NCBI GenBank assembly: GCA_003609755.1
Contig: AP017991.1
Span: 4,451,001 to 4,515,000 of the forward strand
Direction: 5' to 3'
DNA from: Planktothrix agardhii NIES-204
GTDB taxonomy: Bacteria; Cyanobacteriota; Cyanobacteriia; Cyanobacteriales; Microcoleaceae
Length of the DNA: 64,000 bases
Shown: positions 45,671-54,436 of the stretch, piece after piece
How positions within the stretch are numbered: the first letter of the stretch is position 1
Layout: the number at the start of each line of letters is the position of its first letter
Made by a program: the position numbers and the translations under genes
Notes under the pieces: model-generated
The model's input: only the letters and a program-made list of their open reading frames with translations
Database searches by the model: none
What the model was told of the DNA's origin: nothing

Positions 45671-46387
45671 ATGATCAAATTATTAGGATTTTTGGCTATT
45701 GCAGGAACGTTTCTGAATGTTGCACCTCAGATAAATTCTTTAGCCTCCTTTGTACCCAATTCTTCCATACAATTAGCTCAAAATTCTAGCCCCGCTTCCT
45801 CCATTCAAGGCTATTGTTTTTCTATTGCTGATGATAATATGGACTCCATCGCCCGAATTTATCTTGATGGAAATAAAGTCACGGGTCGGGTTGAAGCTAC
45901 GATTCATAATCAAAAAGCATCCTACTATACGTCCTATACCCAAATATTACAAGGAACGAAAAATGGCAATAAATTAAACTTGAATATTACCACAAAAATT
46001 GAGTTAGATACTCAAAAAACTAAGGAAACTTGGACGTTAAATGCAGACTCTTTAAATACGGGACGAATAGTTTATAAAAAACAACCCTGTTTAGTCTCTC
46101 AAATTCGTTTTGCACCTGGGAAAAATTCAGCAACTATGAGTCAGTCGGTGGTGCGAGGAACTCGCAATATCTATTTATTAAAAGCCAACCAAGGTCAAAG
46201 AATGGATCTTAAAATTACCGCTTTAGAAAATAACGCTGTTTTTGATGTAATTGCCCCCAATGGGCAGGTTTTGAAAACCGAAGCTACCCAGTCTAGTTTG
46301 AAATTACCCGCCACCGGAAATTATGAGATTATCGTCGGTGGAACCCGAGGGAATGCTAGTTATCAATTAACTGTTAAAATTCAATAA
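45671..46387 (+). CDS. Secreted protein with C-terminal PPC-like beta domain
   Basis: 238 residues. A signal peptide (MIKLLGFLAIAGTFLNVAPQ) is followed by an N-terminal domain of unknown type (CFSIADDNMDSIARIYLDGN and following) and a C-terminal bacterial pre-peptidase (PPC)-like beta-sandwich from about 155 (IYLLKANQGQRMDLKITALE, FDVIAPNGQVLKTEAT, LPATGNYEIIVGGTRGNASY). No protease domain is fused, so it may bind a ligand or partner in the periplasm. It is 90 bp from the WD40 gene and on the same strand, so cotranscription is possible. Confidence 0.78.
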   Translation: MIKLLGFLAIAGTFLNVAPQINSLASFVPNSSIQLAQNSSPASSIQGYCFSIADDNMDSIARIYLDGNKVTGRVEATIHNQKASYYTSYTQILQGTKNGNKLNLNITTKIELDTQKTKETWTLNADSLNTGRIVYKKQPCLVSQIRFAPGKNSATMSQSVVRGTRNIYLLKANQGQRMDLKITALENNAVFDVIAPNGQVLKTEATQSSLKLPATGNYEIIVGGTRGNASYQLTVKIQ

Positions 46388-46469
46388 TTCCAGGAAAAAA
46401 AACGGGTTTTTGCCGTAGGTAGGGGGTAATTCATGAATTACCCCTACTACCATAAATCATTTAGGATAC

Positions 46470-46482
46470 AAACCCGGTTTCT
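46470..46482. repeat. AAACCCGGTTTCT repeat near the desaturase 3' end
   Basis: A single copy of the AGAAACC palindrome family about 9 bp beyond the desB stop. Confidence 0.7.
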
Positions 46483-46491
46483 GGTTTATAG

Positions 46492-47649
46492 TTAATCAAC
46501 GGTTTTGTCAGCTTTCCAACCTGATTGATAATAGACTTTTGACCCGTTATCAGGAACAAAATGACAAGACCAGTAGGATTGAATAAAACTTTTCCAAATC
46601 GGTTCATCAGAACAATGATAATAGTCACCCAGTAGGGGTTTAATTGCTTCCGTTGCTGTTTTTAAATGATAGTGGGGCATATTCAAGAAAATGTGATGAG
46701 CAACGTGAGTTCCGATATTATGATGAATGGGATTAATAAAGCCATAATCTCGGTCAATAGTTGATAAAGCCCCTTTCAGGAAATACCAATCTTCTCCTCG
46801 ATACCAGGGAATATCAGCCTCAGTATGATGTAAGTAAGTAACTAAATCTAGCCACATCACAAACACGAAATAGGGCATGAAATAGTATTTTAGAAAGAAC
46901 AACCATCCAAACTGATAGGTTATAAACCCTAAAAAGCCTACCATCACGATCATCAAAGATGTACTGGTAATAACATCCCATTTTTCTGACTTTTTAAACA
47001 TAGGGCTACTCGGTAAAAAGTGAGAGCCTTTACGAAGGGGAGAAGAACTACGGAACAGATAAACCGGATAGGCGACTAAGGGGATATAAAAGGGCAACAG
47101 CTTTTCATACCAAACCATCTGATTGAACTTACTTTCCGTCACCGGATGCCAACTTTCATCGGTATCAATATTTCCGGTATTGGCGTGATGGGTTCTATGG
47201 CTGATGCGCCAACCGTGATAGGGAACTAGAATCGGAATATGGGACAAATGGCCAATTAAGTTATTTAGCCATTTGATTTTGGAGAAAGACCCATGACCGC
47301 AATCATGGCCCACAACAAATAACGCCCAAAACATCGTTCCTTGCATCACCCAAAAAATGGGGAAAAACAGCCAAGAATCGAGTTTATAGGCGATAAAATA
47401 CAGACCTGCGATGATCGAAATATCAATAAAGAAGTAACTCAGAGATTTCCAGACCGAGGGTTCAAAACACTGGGCAGGAATTGCCGCCCTGATATCTTGG
47501 AGAGTAAAGGGTAACTCTGATTTCTTGGTTGCTGATGAGGCACTAATCGTGGCTTGGTTAGACTTATTGGATGATTGCACAGATATTGTGATTGAATCTG
47601 AGTGAGTAGTCCCCAGTTGTGTTTTTACCCCAAACTGAATCGCAAACAT
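46492..47649 (-). CDS. desB: Omega-3 acyl-lipid fatty acid desaturase (DesB type)
   Basis: 385 residues, integral membrane di-iron desaturase. The three histidine boxes are HDCGHGSF, HRTHHANTGN and HVAHHIF, with membrane spans around them (for example ISIIAGLYFIAYKL and LMIVMVGFLGFITYQF). The DESWHPV and WYRGEDWYFLKGALSTIDRD blocks match the cyanobacterial omega-3 (delta-15) branch, which adds the last double bond to membrane lipids and is typically cold-induced. The exact regiospecificity is inferred from overall similarity. The N-terminal 55 residues are poorly conserved, so a later start is possible. Confidence 0.9.
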   Translation of the reverse strand: MFAIQFGVKTQLGTTHSDSITISVQSSNKSNQATISASSATKKSELPFTLQDIRAAIPAQCFEPSVWKSLSYFFIDISIIAGLYFIAYKLDSWLFFPIFWVMQGTMFWALFVVGHDCGHGSFSKIKWLNNLIGHLSHIPILVPYHGWRISHRTHHANTGNIDTDESWHPVTESKFNQMVWYEKLLPFYIPLVAYPVYLFRSSSPLRKGSHFLPSSPMFKKSEKWDVITSTSLMIVMVGFLGFITYQFGWLFFLKYYFMPYFVFVMWLDLVTYLHHTEADIPWYRGEDWYFLKGALSTIDRDYGFINPIHHNIGTHVAHHIFLNMPHYHLKTATEAIKPLLGDYYHCSDEPIWKSFIQSYWSCHFVPDNGSKVYYQSGWKADKTVD

Positions 47650-47795
47650 CAGGGTTTGGGATGCTAACCTAAACTGCGGTTCTGAACGGCTTTTATTTTA
47701 CCTTGATTAGATGTTAATTTTCGCAACAAATCTTAAATGATCGAAATTATTTAGCCAATCTCGGCCAGGGGTGGGTCTTCCATACCTTCAGATTT

Positions 47796-47839
47796 GTTGT
47801 TGGGCTTTAGCCCTCTCCGGAGGGCTAAAGCCCAACAAC
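47796..47839. repeat. Perfect 20-bp hairpin (GTTGTTGGGCTTTAGCCCTC)
   Basis: A 20-bp perfect stem (47796-47815 with 47820-47839) and a 4-base loop, beyond the 3' end of the Uma2 gene at 47869 and upstream of the desaturase gene. A repeat or a terminator for the Uma2 gene. Confidence 0.85.
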
Positions 47840-47868
47840 GTTTTATATTTGGGAATTATTATGACCAA

Positions 47869-48546
47869 TTAGGGTAACTCCCCAAATTGTTCTCGATATT
47901 TTGCTAATAGTGTTTCTGCTGCTATTGCTGCTTCTTCGGGAGTGGGGAGGAGTTGACCGTCTGAGGTGAAAAAACGCAATTGGGAGTTATAAACACCTAA
48001 AAATAATTCTAATTGTTGACTCCATAACCATCCTTGAGAATTAGGTTCAAGGGGTTGATATTTACCCTCAACTAAATGAAATCCGGCTAATTCTAAGGTA
48101 TCAGGATCAAACCAAAAATAATCAAAGGTGCGAAAGTTATCTTGATAGAGTTGTTTTTTTAATCCTTTATCAATTTCTGCCGTGGATGGAGATAAAAGTT
48201 CAATAATAATATTAGGATATTTGCCTTCTTCCCAAATCATCCAACTGCGTCTGGGTTTGCGTTCTGTGTCTAAAACTACAAAGAAATCTGGCCCTCTAAA
48301 ATCCTGTGATTTTTTTTGATTCGGGTTAAAATAGATAGTTAAATTTCCAGAAACATAAAAATCTTGACGGTTTCGCCACCACCACTCTAAAAGATGAATC
48401 AGGAGATCAATTTGTCTGCGGTGTAAATCACTTTCCACGGGAGGTTCCTCACTCCATAAATCACTAGGTGGAAATATAATATCATCAAACTCTTCTGGTT
48501 GTTCTAATCTTTGAAGGTTAGCGGGTTCGTGATCAACAATAAACAT
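47869..48546 (-). CDS. Uma2 (DUF820) family protein
   Basis: 225 residues, the second Uma2 protein of the window. The core strand is PDFFVVLDTERKPRRSWMIW and NIIIELLSPSTAEIDKGLKK followed by LYQDNFRTFDYFWFDPDTLE. The end LLPTPEEAAIAAETLLAKYR matches the C-terminal helix common in cyanobacterial members. Catalytic PD-(D/E)xK residues appear as PD, E and K in changed spacing. Role uncertain, as for the family. It lies alone with a small hypothetical gene upstream. Confidence 0.88.
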   Translation of the reverse strand: MFIVDHEPANLQRLEQPEEFDDIIFPPSDLWSEEPPVESDLHRRQIDLLIHLLEWWWRNRQDFYVSGNLTIYFNPNQKKSQDFRGPDFFVVLDTERKPRRSWMIWEEGKYPNIIIELLSPSTAEIDKGLKKQLYQDNFRTFDYFWFDPDTLELAGFHLVEGKYQPLEPNSQGWLWSQQLELFLGVYNSQLRFFTSDGQLLPTPEEAAIAAETLLAKYREQFGELP

Positions 48547-48637
48547 AAACAGGTTAACCCAATTAGGATAAATATAGTTTAGCGTAACTTTGAATCATTT
48601 GTCGAATAGATTGATATTAAATCGACAAAGATTGTTT

Positions 48638-49009
48638 TTATTGAGGAGGAGTTATTTTTGATAAGGGTTGAATGGCATTTTTTAAAGTTTCCTTGTTTAA
48701 CTCAAGTTTGGGCTTAGGAACAGAACTAATATTAGTTAGGGGTAAACGAGCTAATGCCAATTCTGAAGTTGATGTTTTTTCAAAATCGTTATTAATTAAA
48801 ATAGCACTATTCAGAATTTCTAACTGAGCATCAACAATATCATCATAGTTTTCATACCAACTAGCGATCGCAATTGACAATGTTTCAATATCATCGGGTA
48901 AGGGTTCAATTAACTCGATTAATTCTTGACGGTGTGAGTCAATAAATAATTGAGGCTGTTCTTCTAGTAATTTCAAAAAAGCCTCTAGGTTTTGATGGTA
49001 AAAAGACAT
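48638..49009 (-). CDS. Hypothetical acidic helical protein
   Basis: 123 residues, MSFYHQNLEAFLKLLEEQPQ then LFIDSHRQELIELIEPLPDD and IETLSIAIASWYENYDDIVD, an acidic helical N-terminal two thirds, and a polar C-terminus ending in KITPPQ. I do not recognise the family. It is on the same strand as the Uma2 gene (91 bp upstream of its start) and could be cotranscribed with it. Coding is supported by composition and the intact frame. Confidence 0.6.
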   Translation of the reverse strand: MSFYHQNLEAFLKLLEEQPQLFIDSHRQELIELIEPLPDDIETLSIAIASWYENYDDIVDAQLEILNSAILINNDFEKTSTSELALARLPLTNISSVPKPKLELNKETLKNAIQPLSKITPPQ

Positions 49010-49173
49010 AGACTAATCCTCCAACTTAATATAAAATTGATTATATCAAATTCAAGGTTAATTTTGTAACCCGACCTCAAAAAAACCGTTTTTTTCAGAA
49101 ACTGGGTTTATGTACTGTTATACTAAGAGAACATCCTAAACCGCAGGATATAATAATTGAGGTAAAATCACCG

Positions 49174-49422
49174 ATGACATACCTAGAAGAAATTACAATT
49201 AAAGTTCCTGTTGATATTGCTGAAAGTTACCGCCAGGCTAACGAACAAGAAAAACAACAGATAGAAACTAGAATTGCCTTTTTATTGAAAAGTCAAACGA
49301 TATCTCGAAAAATGGCTATTAATAAATTGCGACAAACGATGAGTGAAATCGGTCAAAAAGCCGTTGCGAAAGGATTAAGTCCTGAGATTTTAGAAGATAT
49401 ATTAAAAGATCATGAAGGATAA
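49174..49422 (+). CDS. Antitoxin of a PIN toxin-antitoxin pair
   Basis: 82 residues: MTYLEEITIKVPVDIAESYR, a helical stretch with NEQEKQQIETRIAFLLKSQ, and a C-terminal helix with INKLRQTMSEIGQKAVAKGL then SPEILEDILKDHEG. Acid- and lysine-rich small proteins of this sort precede PIN-domain toxins in many cyanobacteria. The stop overlaps the toxin start by 11 bp, so translation is coupled. Antitoxin role is inferred from this overlap and size. Confidence 0.78.
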   Translation: MTYLEEITIKVPVDIAESYRQANEQEKQQIETRIAFLLKSQTISRKMAINKLRQTMSEIGQKAVAKGLSPEILEDILKDHEG

Positions 49423-49831
49423 ACTGTTTGTTTTTGATGCGAATATTATTATCAGTGCAGTTTTAATCCCTCAAAGTAAGCCAGATTTAGCTATCCGTAA
49501 AGCTCAAGATTCAGGAAGTATTTTAATGTCTCCTGAAATTTGGGCGGAATTAGAACAAGTTTTAGCACGACCAAAATTTGATCGATATATTTCTTCGGAA
49601 GATCGAAGCAAGTTTTTAGGAGATTTTTTAGATACAGTTATTCTGGTTATGGAAATAACAGAAAAAATTCAAGAATGCCGTGATCCCAAGGATAATAAAT
49701 ATTTGGAATTAGCTGTTAATGGTCAAGCTGATTGTCTTATAACTGGAGATGCCGATTTATTGATTTTAAACCCATTTCGAGAAAAACCTGTGATCACTGT
49801 ATCTGATTTTTTAAATTTAAAATCAGTTTAA
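49412..49831 (+). CDS. PIN-domain toxin (VapC/COG1569-like RNase)
   Basis: 139 residues. The PIN fold acidic residues are visible: D in FVFDANIIISAV, E in SPEIWAELEQVL, D in CRDPKDNKYLELAV and D in CLITGDADLL. The NKYLELAVNGQADCLITGD block is typical of the COG1569 subgroup. These enzymes cut RNA with Mg2+ and are inhibited by their antitoxin, here encoded just upstream. All four acidic positions are present, so it is probably active. Confidence 0.85.
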   Translation: MKDKLFVFDANIIISAVLIPQSKPDLAIRKAQDSGSILMSPEIWAELEQVLARPKFDRYISSEDRSKFLGDFLDTVILVMEITEKIQECRDPKDNKYLELAVNGQADCLITGDADLLILNPFREKPVITVSDFLNLKSV

Positions 49832-49867
49832 TTAAAAGTTTTCATTAACTTCAGAAATACAGCCCTA

Positions 49868-49922
49868 ACTGGTGTGACCTCTCCCCCTTACCTTACAACT
49901 GATGGGTTTGGGGGTTGGGTCA
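49868..49922. repeat. Repeat fragment with CTCTCCCCC and GTTGGGT
   Basis: GTGTGACCTCTCCCCC and GGGTTTGGGGGTTGGGT resemble, on the complementary strand, the inner part of the nested element at 35017-35198. Confidence 0.55.
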
Positions 49923-49988
49923 TACATTTACAAGGAATAATTAAACAGCCTTGAAGGGCTTAAAAAGACGGATTGACGAATATTAGAT

Positions 49989-51419
49989 CTAATGACCCCC
50001 CACACTAAAAACAGCCCGTTTGTAGGCTTCATCAAGCACTTCTGAAAGGGTAGGATGGGTATGAACTGAGAAGACTAAATCATGGACAGATTGACGGTGA
50101 TACATAGCATTTGCCGCTTCTTGAATTAAATCAGAAGCATGAAGACCAAAGATATGAACTCCTAAAATTTCCCCCGTATCTTTCCGATAAATCACTTTAG
50201 CCATACCTTCGGTTTCTCCCTCCGCAATTGCTTTAGAATTACCCTTAAAATAGGTTTTTACCGTTGCAATTTCAAACCCTTCTGTTTGTCCTAATTCCTT
50301 TGCAGCAGGTTCAGTTAAACCCACATAACTAATTTCAGGATGGGTAAAAGCAGCCGCCGGAATACTACGATAATCTACGGCGCGAGGACGTCCGCAAATA
50401 GTCTCTACAACGGCTACTCCCTGGGCGGATGCGGTATGGGCTAACATCATTTTACCCGTCGCATCTCCAATCGCCCATAAATGGGGAACAGGTTCGCCTC
50501 CAGACAATACCTCTAAATGATCATTTGTAGGAATAAAACCGCCCCGAATAGGTTCAACATTCACCGATTCTAAACCTAAATTTTTACTCACCGGAATCCG
50601 CCCGGTAGCAACCAAACAAGCATCCACTTCTAGTACTTCTTCTACTTCTTTAGTTTTGGTATCGGCTAACTCAATAATAACCGGAGAACCAGGCGTTACT
50701 TTTAAGGCTAATTTTCCGACTTTAGTTTCAATATCCCTGGGATTAATTAAAACCCGTTGAGCTAATTTAGCAATATCAGGATCAAAAGTTGGCATTAATT
50801 GATCTAAGGCTTCAATCATGGTAACTTCACAACCTAAAGCCGTATAAATATCAGAAAATTCTAATCCGATATAGCCACTTCCAATAATCGCAATCCATTG
50901 GGGTAGGGATGCTAATTTAACCGCATCATCACTGGTAAAAACTGTTTGATGATCAATCGTAATTCCTGGGGGAACAAAAGGCACAGAACCCGGTGCTAAA
51001 ATAATATCTTTAGCGGTAATTGTTTTTTCTCCGTTAGTAGTTTCAACGGTAACTTTATTCGCCCCGGCAATTTTACCCCAACCTTGAATTACATCAACCC
51101 CTAACCGCTTCAAACTATTAGTCAAGTCACCCCGAAGTTTAGTGACAATATTATCAGCATGGTTAGCAATTTGTTCACGATCAAAACTGACTTGTCCTAA
51201 CTGAATCCCTAAATTTTTTAAGTGATGGGTATTATGTAATTCTCTGACCCGTCCCGACGCCGCTAATAACGCTTTAGAGGGAATACAGCCTCGGTTAACA
51301 CAAGTTCCCCCCATGTCCGCCGCCTCAATAATTGCGGTTTTCAAGCCACAACCGACGGCGTGGATAGCAGCACCATGTCCGCCCACTCCCGCACCAATAA
51401 TCACTAAATCGTAATCCAT
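49989..51419 (-). CDS. lpd: Dihydrolipoyl dehydrogenase (E3)
   Basis: 476 residues, flavoprotein disulfide reductase that reoxidises the lipoyl groups of pyruvate dehydrogenase and glycine cleavage complexes. FAD site: [20 protein letters not shown] and the redox disulfide [13 protein letters not shown] near the N-terminus. NAD site: [16 protein letters not shown]. The C-terminal dimerisation domain has the active-site histidine in [14 protein letters not shown]. Length and motifs are normal for the cyanobacterial enzyme; function in PDH is inferred from the family. Confidence 0.95.
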   Translation of the reverse strand: MDYDLVIIGAGVGGHGAAIHAVGCGLKTAIIEAADMGGTCVNRGCIPSKALLAASGRVRELHNTHHLKNLGIQLGQVSFDREQIANHADNIVTKLRGDLTNSLKRLGVDVIQGWGKIAGANKVTVETTNGEKTITAKDIILAPGSVPFVPPGITIDHQTVFTSDDAVKLASLPQWIAIIGSGYIGLEFSDIYTALGCEVTMIEALDQLMPTFDPDIAKLAQRVLINPRDIETKVGKLALKVTPGSPVIIELADTKTKEVEEVLEVDACLVATGRIPVSKNLGLESVNVEPIRGGFIPTNDHLEVLSGGEPVPHLWAIGDATGKMMLAHTASAQGVAVVETICGRPRAVDYRSIPAAAFTHPEISYVGLTEPAAKELGQTEGFEIATVKTYFKGNSKAIAEGETEGMAKVIYRKDTGEILGVHIFGLHASDLIQEAANAMYHRQSVHDLVFSVHTHPTLSEVLDEAYKRAVFSVGGH

Positions 51420-51575
51420 ATTCTGTTACTACTCTATTGGGATTAAAAAATATTACCGTTTTCCCTGTCCCTTGCCAACTCAATAACCTTTACAAACCTA
51501 AAATTAGTTTGGTCTGCCCCCGGCTTTTTGCGGTAAGCTAGACTCGATTACTGTGTTTATCACCCTGATCATAAC

Positions 51576-52433
51576 ATGAAAACCAAACTTGCGACTATTA
51601 CATTAAGTCTGATTTTATCGGTACTTTTCCCTTTACAAAGTTTTGCGGGAACCGTTTTAGAAGACATTAAAAGAACCGGAGTTTTAAAAGCAGGAGTCCG
51701 ACAAGATGCACCCCCATTAGGATTTGTTACATCCGATGGAAAGTGGGAAGGATATTGTATTGAATTAATGGATTTATTAGGAGAAAGATTGCAAAAACAG
51801 TTAAAATTAAGTAAACCCATAGAGGTACAATTAATTCCTTCAAATTTACAAAATCGCGAACAATTAGTCAGGGAAGGAAAAGTTCATTTAGAATGTGGCC
51901 CTAATACAATTTTGAGGAATCCAGAACCAGGTATTACTTATTCTGATCGGTTTTTAGCCACGGGAGTTCACTTATTAGTTAGACCGGATAATCAATCTTA
52001 TATTCAACCATCGGGAGCTTTAGAAGCTATTTCCATTGGAGTTTTACCTGCATCCTTAACCCAACAGTTTATTAGCAGTCGCTATTCCTTAGCAAAAGTT
52101 GTAGAATACCCAGGAGTTGATGGTCGAAAAAATGCCGCCGAAGATGTAGTTCAAGGTCGTTTAAATGCCTTCGCTAGTGATGGATTATTATTAATTGGAG
52201 AAGTGCTCAGAAATCCAGAAATAAAACCTCAAGATTACGCTTTAATTCCCAAAGAACCCTTAACCTGTGAATTTTATGGAATGATTCTCCCCGCCGGAGA
52301 TATGTCTTGGATTAATACGGTAAATTCCTTGATCTTAGTCGAAGAAACAGTTAATATTTTAACGGGATTATACGGAAAAGATTCAGACTATGTAAAAACC
52401 CTCGAAGCGGCTCATAATAAATGTTTACAATAA
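51576..52433 (+). CDS. Periplasmic amino-acid-type solute-binding protein (family 3)
   Basis: 285 residues. A signal peptide (MKTKLATITLSLILSVLFPL then QSFAG) and a periplasmic-binding fold: VLEDIKRTGVLKAGVRQDAP, GFVTSDGKWEGYCIELMDLL and ITYSDRFLATGVHLLV, with a C-terminal lobe PLTCEFYGMILPAGDMSWIN. It would bind a polar amino acid or similar compound, but no permease or ATPase gene is linked. It could act as a stand-alone binding protein or pair with a transporter elsewhere. Confidence 0.88.
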   Translation: MKTKLATITLSLILSVLFPLQSFAGTVLEDIKRTGVLKAGVRQDAPPLGFVTSDGKWEGYCIELMDLLGERLQKQLKLSKPIEVQLIPSNLQNREQLVREGKVHLECGPNTILRNPEPGITYSDRFLATGVHLLVRPDNQSYIQPSGALEAISIGVLPASLTQQFISSRYSLAKVVEYPGVDGRKNAAEDVVQGRLNAFASDGLLLIGEVLRNPEIKPQDYALIPKEPLTCEFYGMILPAGDMSWINTVNSLILVEETVNILTGLYGKDSDYVKTLEAAHNKCLQ

Positions 52434-52493
52434 ACCGGGAAAATTGCTAAGTCAGCCAACCACAAGGTTTAATCTTTAAACGGGTATCCTTGA

Positions 52494-52709
52494 AAATATC
52501 CAGGGATACCTCGATATATCCCCGATGATCGATATCAACTTACCCATGATTATTTAGTCGCTTTGATTCGTGAACAAAAAGGAGAACGATTAATTGCTAA
52601 ATTAGAACTAGAACGAGATCAAGCTCAACGCAAAATTATTGAGGAGAAACCCAATAGTTTTGTCAACCGGGCGATCGCTTCTGTATTTCGTTGGATTAAT
52701 GCTGATTAG
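52494..52709 (+). pseudogene. C-terminal remnant of a STAND/WD40-type protein
   Basis: 71 open codons without a start: KYPGIPRYIPDDRYQLTHDY, then LVALIREQKGERLIAKLELE, ending VFRWINAD and TAG. The YQLTHDYLV motif followed by a coiled coil is what follows the NTPase or winged-helix part of many cyanobacterial STAND proteins. The upstream part is missing, cut by a stop at 52491. It ends 1 bp before the start of the acetyltransferase gene. Confidence 0.55.
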
Positions 52710-52710
52710 T

Positions 52711-53277
52711 ATGGACAATAAACCTCAAACAGAACAGGAAAAAATGCTGGCGGGAGAATTATATCTCGGCAACGATCCAGAGTTAGTTTTAGGACGGAAA
52801 CGTGCTTCCAAACTCACTCGTTTATATAATAGTACCACAGAAGATGAGTTAGAAACTCGTCAATTAATTCTCTTGGAATTATTCGATAAAATCGGAAATA
52901 ATCTGTTCATCACTCCCCCATTTTATTGTGATTATGGCTGTTATATTAAACTGGGGAATAATGTTTACATGAACTTTAACTGTATTATCTTAGACTGCAA
53001 TTATGTTGAAATTGGGGATAATGTTTTATTAGCGCCTAACGTTCAAATTTATGCCGCCTATCATCCAATTGATCCCGCATTACGCCTAACCGGAAAAGAA
53101 TTAGCAGCACCGATTAAAATAGGTGATAATGTTTGGATTGGCGGCGGTGCAATTATCTGTCCAGGCGTAGAAATTGGTGATAATACCACCATTGGCGCAG
53201 GAAGTGTGGTGGTTGATAATATTCCTCCTAGAGTTCTAGCAGCCGGGAATCCTTGTCGGGTGATTCGGAATTTATAG
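52711..53277 (+). CDS. Hexapeptide-repeat sugar O-acetyltransferase (maltose/galactoside type)
   Basis: 188 residues from the ATG at 52711; an upstream reading of 24 residues overlaps the STAND remnant and is unlikely to be real. An N-terminal Mac domain (MLAGELYLGNDPELVLGRKR) is followed by left-handed beta-helix hexapeptide repeats: VYMNFNCIILDCNYVEIGDN, the catalytic histidine in AAYHPIDPALRL, and IKIGDNVWIGGGAIICPGVE. It would acetylate a sugar using acetyl-CoA. The stop lies at the start of a repeat. Confidence 0.9.
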   Translation: MDNKPQTEQEKMLAGELYLGNDPELVLGRKRASKLTRLYNSTTEDELETRQLILLELFDKIGNNLFITPPFYCDYGCYIKLGNNVYMNFNCIILDCNYVEIGDNVLLAPNVQIYAAYHPIDPALRLTGKELAAPIKIGDNVWIGGGAIICPGVEIGDNTTIGAGSVVVDNIPPRVLAAGNPCRVIRNL

Positions 53278-53354
53278 GGAACGCCGGATCTGGGAACAGC
53301 CCCCCAAACCTCCGTGCACGGGGGGCTAGGGCGGGAGGGAACGCCGGATCTGGG
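53276..53354. repeat. Repeat block with duplicated AGGGAACGCCGGATCTGGG
   Basis: The 19-bp unit AGGGAACGCCGGATCTGGG occurs at 53276-53294 and 53336-53354, around AGCCCCCCAAACCTC and GTGCACGGGGGGCTAGG, a sequence also in the block at 34979-35016. Intergenic, between the acetyltransferase and the SGNH hydrolase gene. Confidence 0.87.
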
Positions 53355-53383
53355 GGAAAGAGTTTATCCCTCGATTCCTTGGA

Positions 53384-54079
53384 TTAATCGGCTAATTTCT
53401 GGATAGGTTCCCAGTGTTGAATGTCCTGTAACAACGCCTCATATCCAGCAACATTGGGGTGTAAACCATCAGAACATAACCGAGATTTCCACCAATGTTC
53501 CCCTCGATCTGTCCAAATTTCTAATAAATCTAAATAGGGAATATTGCGATCTAAACAGGCGAGACGAGTGGCATCTTTGTAGCGAAATTGATCGGCTAAA
53601 GTATAATATAAACAGCCCTGAAAGGGCATTTTACTTTCATCAACTGGAACCATTCCCACAAACACAACCTGACACATTTTTTCAGCTTGATCTAATAAAT
53701 GATTTAGGGTAGTTTCAAAATGATCAAATTCCGTGTAATTGCGACCTTGAAACGATTGTACCCGCGCCGAATCATTTAATCCCACAGAAAAAATACTCAC
53801 ATCCGGTAAACGGTTGCGTAATTCTCCGCGATGGCGCAATTCTTGGTCAAGGCGATCGCAAACTTGAATCACCCGATTTCCCCGTACCCCCAAATTGTAG
53901 AGAATCGGGCCAACGCTCTCCGGTGACATCCATTGACGCCGCAGTCGTTCCACCCAGCCGCCCCCTTCAGGATCACCAAATCCATAGACGAGACTATCTC
54001 CTAACACCACGACTTTCAGAGGCTGACGTTGGGGCACAATAGACAAATTAGCTAGGGTGGGATTGATCGCTGCTTGCAT
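53384..54079 (-). CDS. SGNH/GDSL-family hydrolase
   Basis: 231 residues. Block I VVLGDSLVYGFGDPEGGGW carries the nucleophile serine, block II is LGVRGNRVIQVC (Gly), block III SVGLNDSARV (Asn) and block V DGLHPNVAGYE (Asp-x-x-His). These make a complete catalytic set for an esterase or lipase acting on acyl or acetyl esters. No signal peptide is evident, suggesting a cytoplasmic substrate. The gene is divergent from the taxis operon, with a 357-bp gap in between. Confidence 0.92.
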   Translation of the reverse strand: MQAAINPTLANLSIVPQRQPLKVVVLGDSLVYGFGDPEGGGWVERLRRQWMSPESVGPILYNLGVRGNRVIQVCDRLDQELRHRGELRNRLPDVSIFSVGLNDSARVQSFQGRNYTEFDHFETTLNHLLDQAEKMCQVVFVGMVPVDESKMPFQGCLYYTLADQFRYKDATRLACLDRNIPYLDLLEIWTDRGEHWWKSRLCSDGLHPNVAGYEALLQDIQHWEPIQKLAD

Positions 54080-54436
54080 TTTGCTGGAAAATCCTGATGG
54101 ATGGACAGTTTACCCGGTCAGAATCGCAATTGGTTTCTACAGGGGGTTTATAAAAGTTAACATCTCAAGGAGCTTTTCACTAGATTCCCTACCTAAATAT
54201 TTCGCAAATTTTTGCACTGATTGACCATAAGTTACTTGCAACTGGTATGCTCAATGTGAGTTCTGTCTTCTGACAGCCCATCGGCTTTACGACAGCACCG
54301 GGAGCATCTTCGCTCTATGACTTCAACCGAAAGATAACTAGCCGTGGAATCTTGGCTAAAAGCTGTTTGGATGTCCCAGGGGAATATTCCCTGCTATATA
54401 TAAACTGAAACTGATTTGCAGGAGGCAACTTGCTAA
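54080..54436. other. 357-bp intergenic region upstream of the taxis operon
   Basis: Holds the promoters of the SGNH gene and the taxis operon. No ORF of interest. The short stretch TTACGACAGCACCGGGAGC and the AGGAGG at 54421-54426 before the PatA-like start are the only features noted; a long 5' leader is likely. Confidence 0.4.

Noticed and set aside
54300-54330. Possible riboswitch in the taxis-operon leader
   Set aside because: No conserved aptamer pattern could be recognised by eye; only a long leader is seen.
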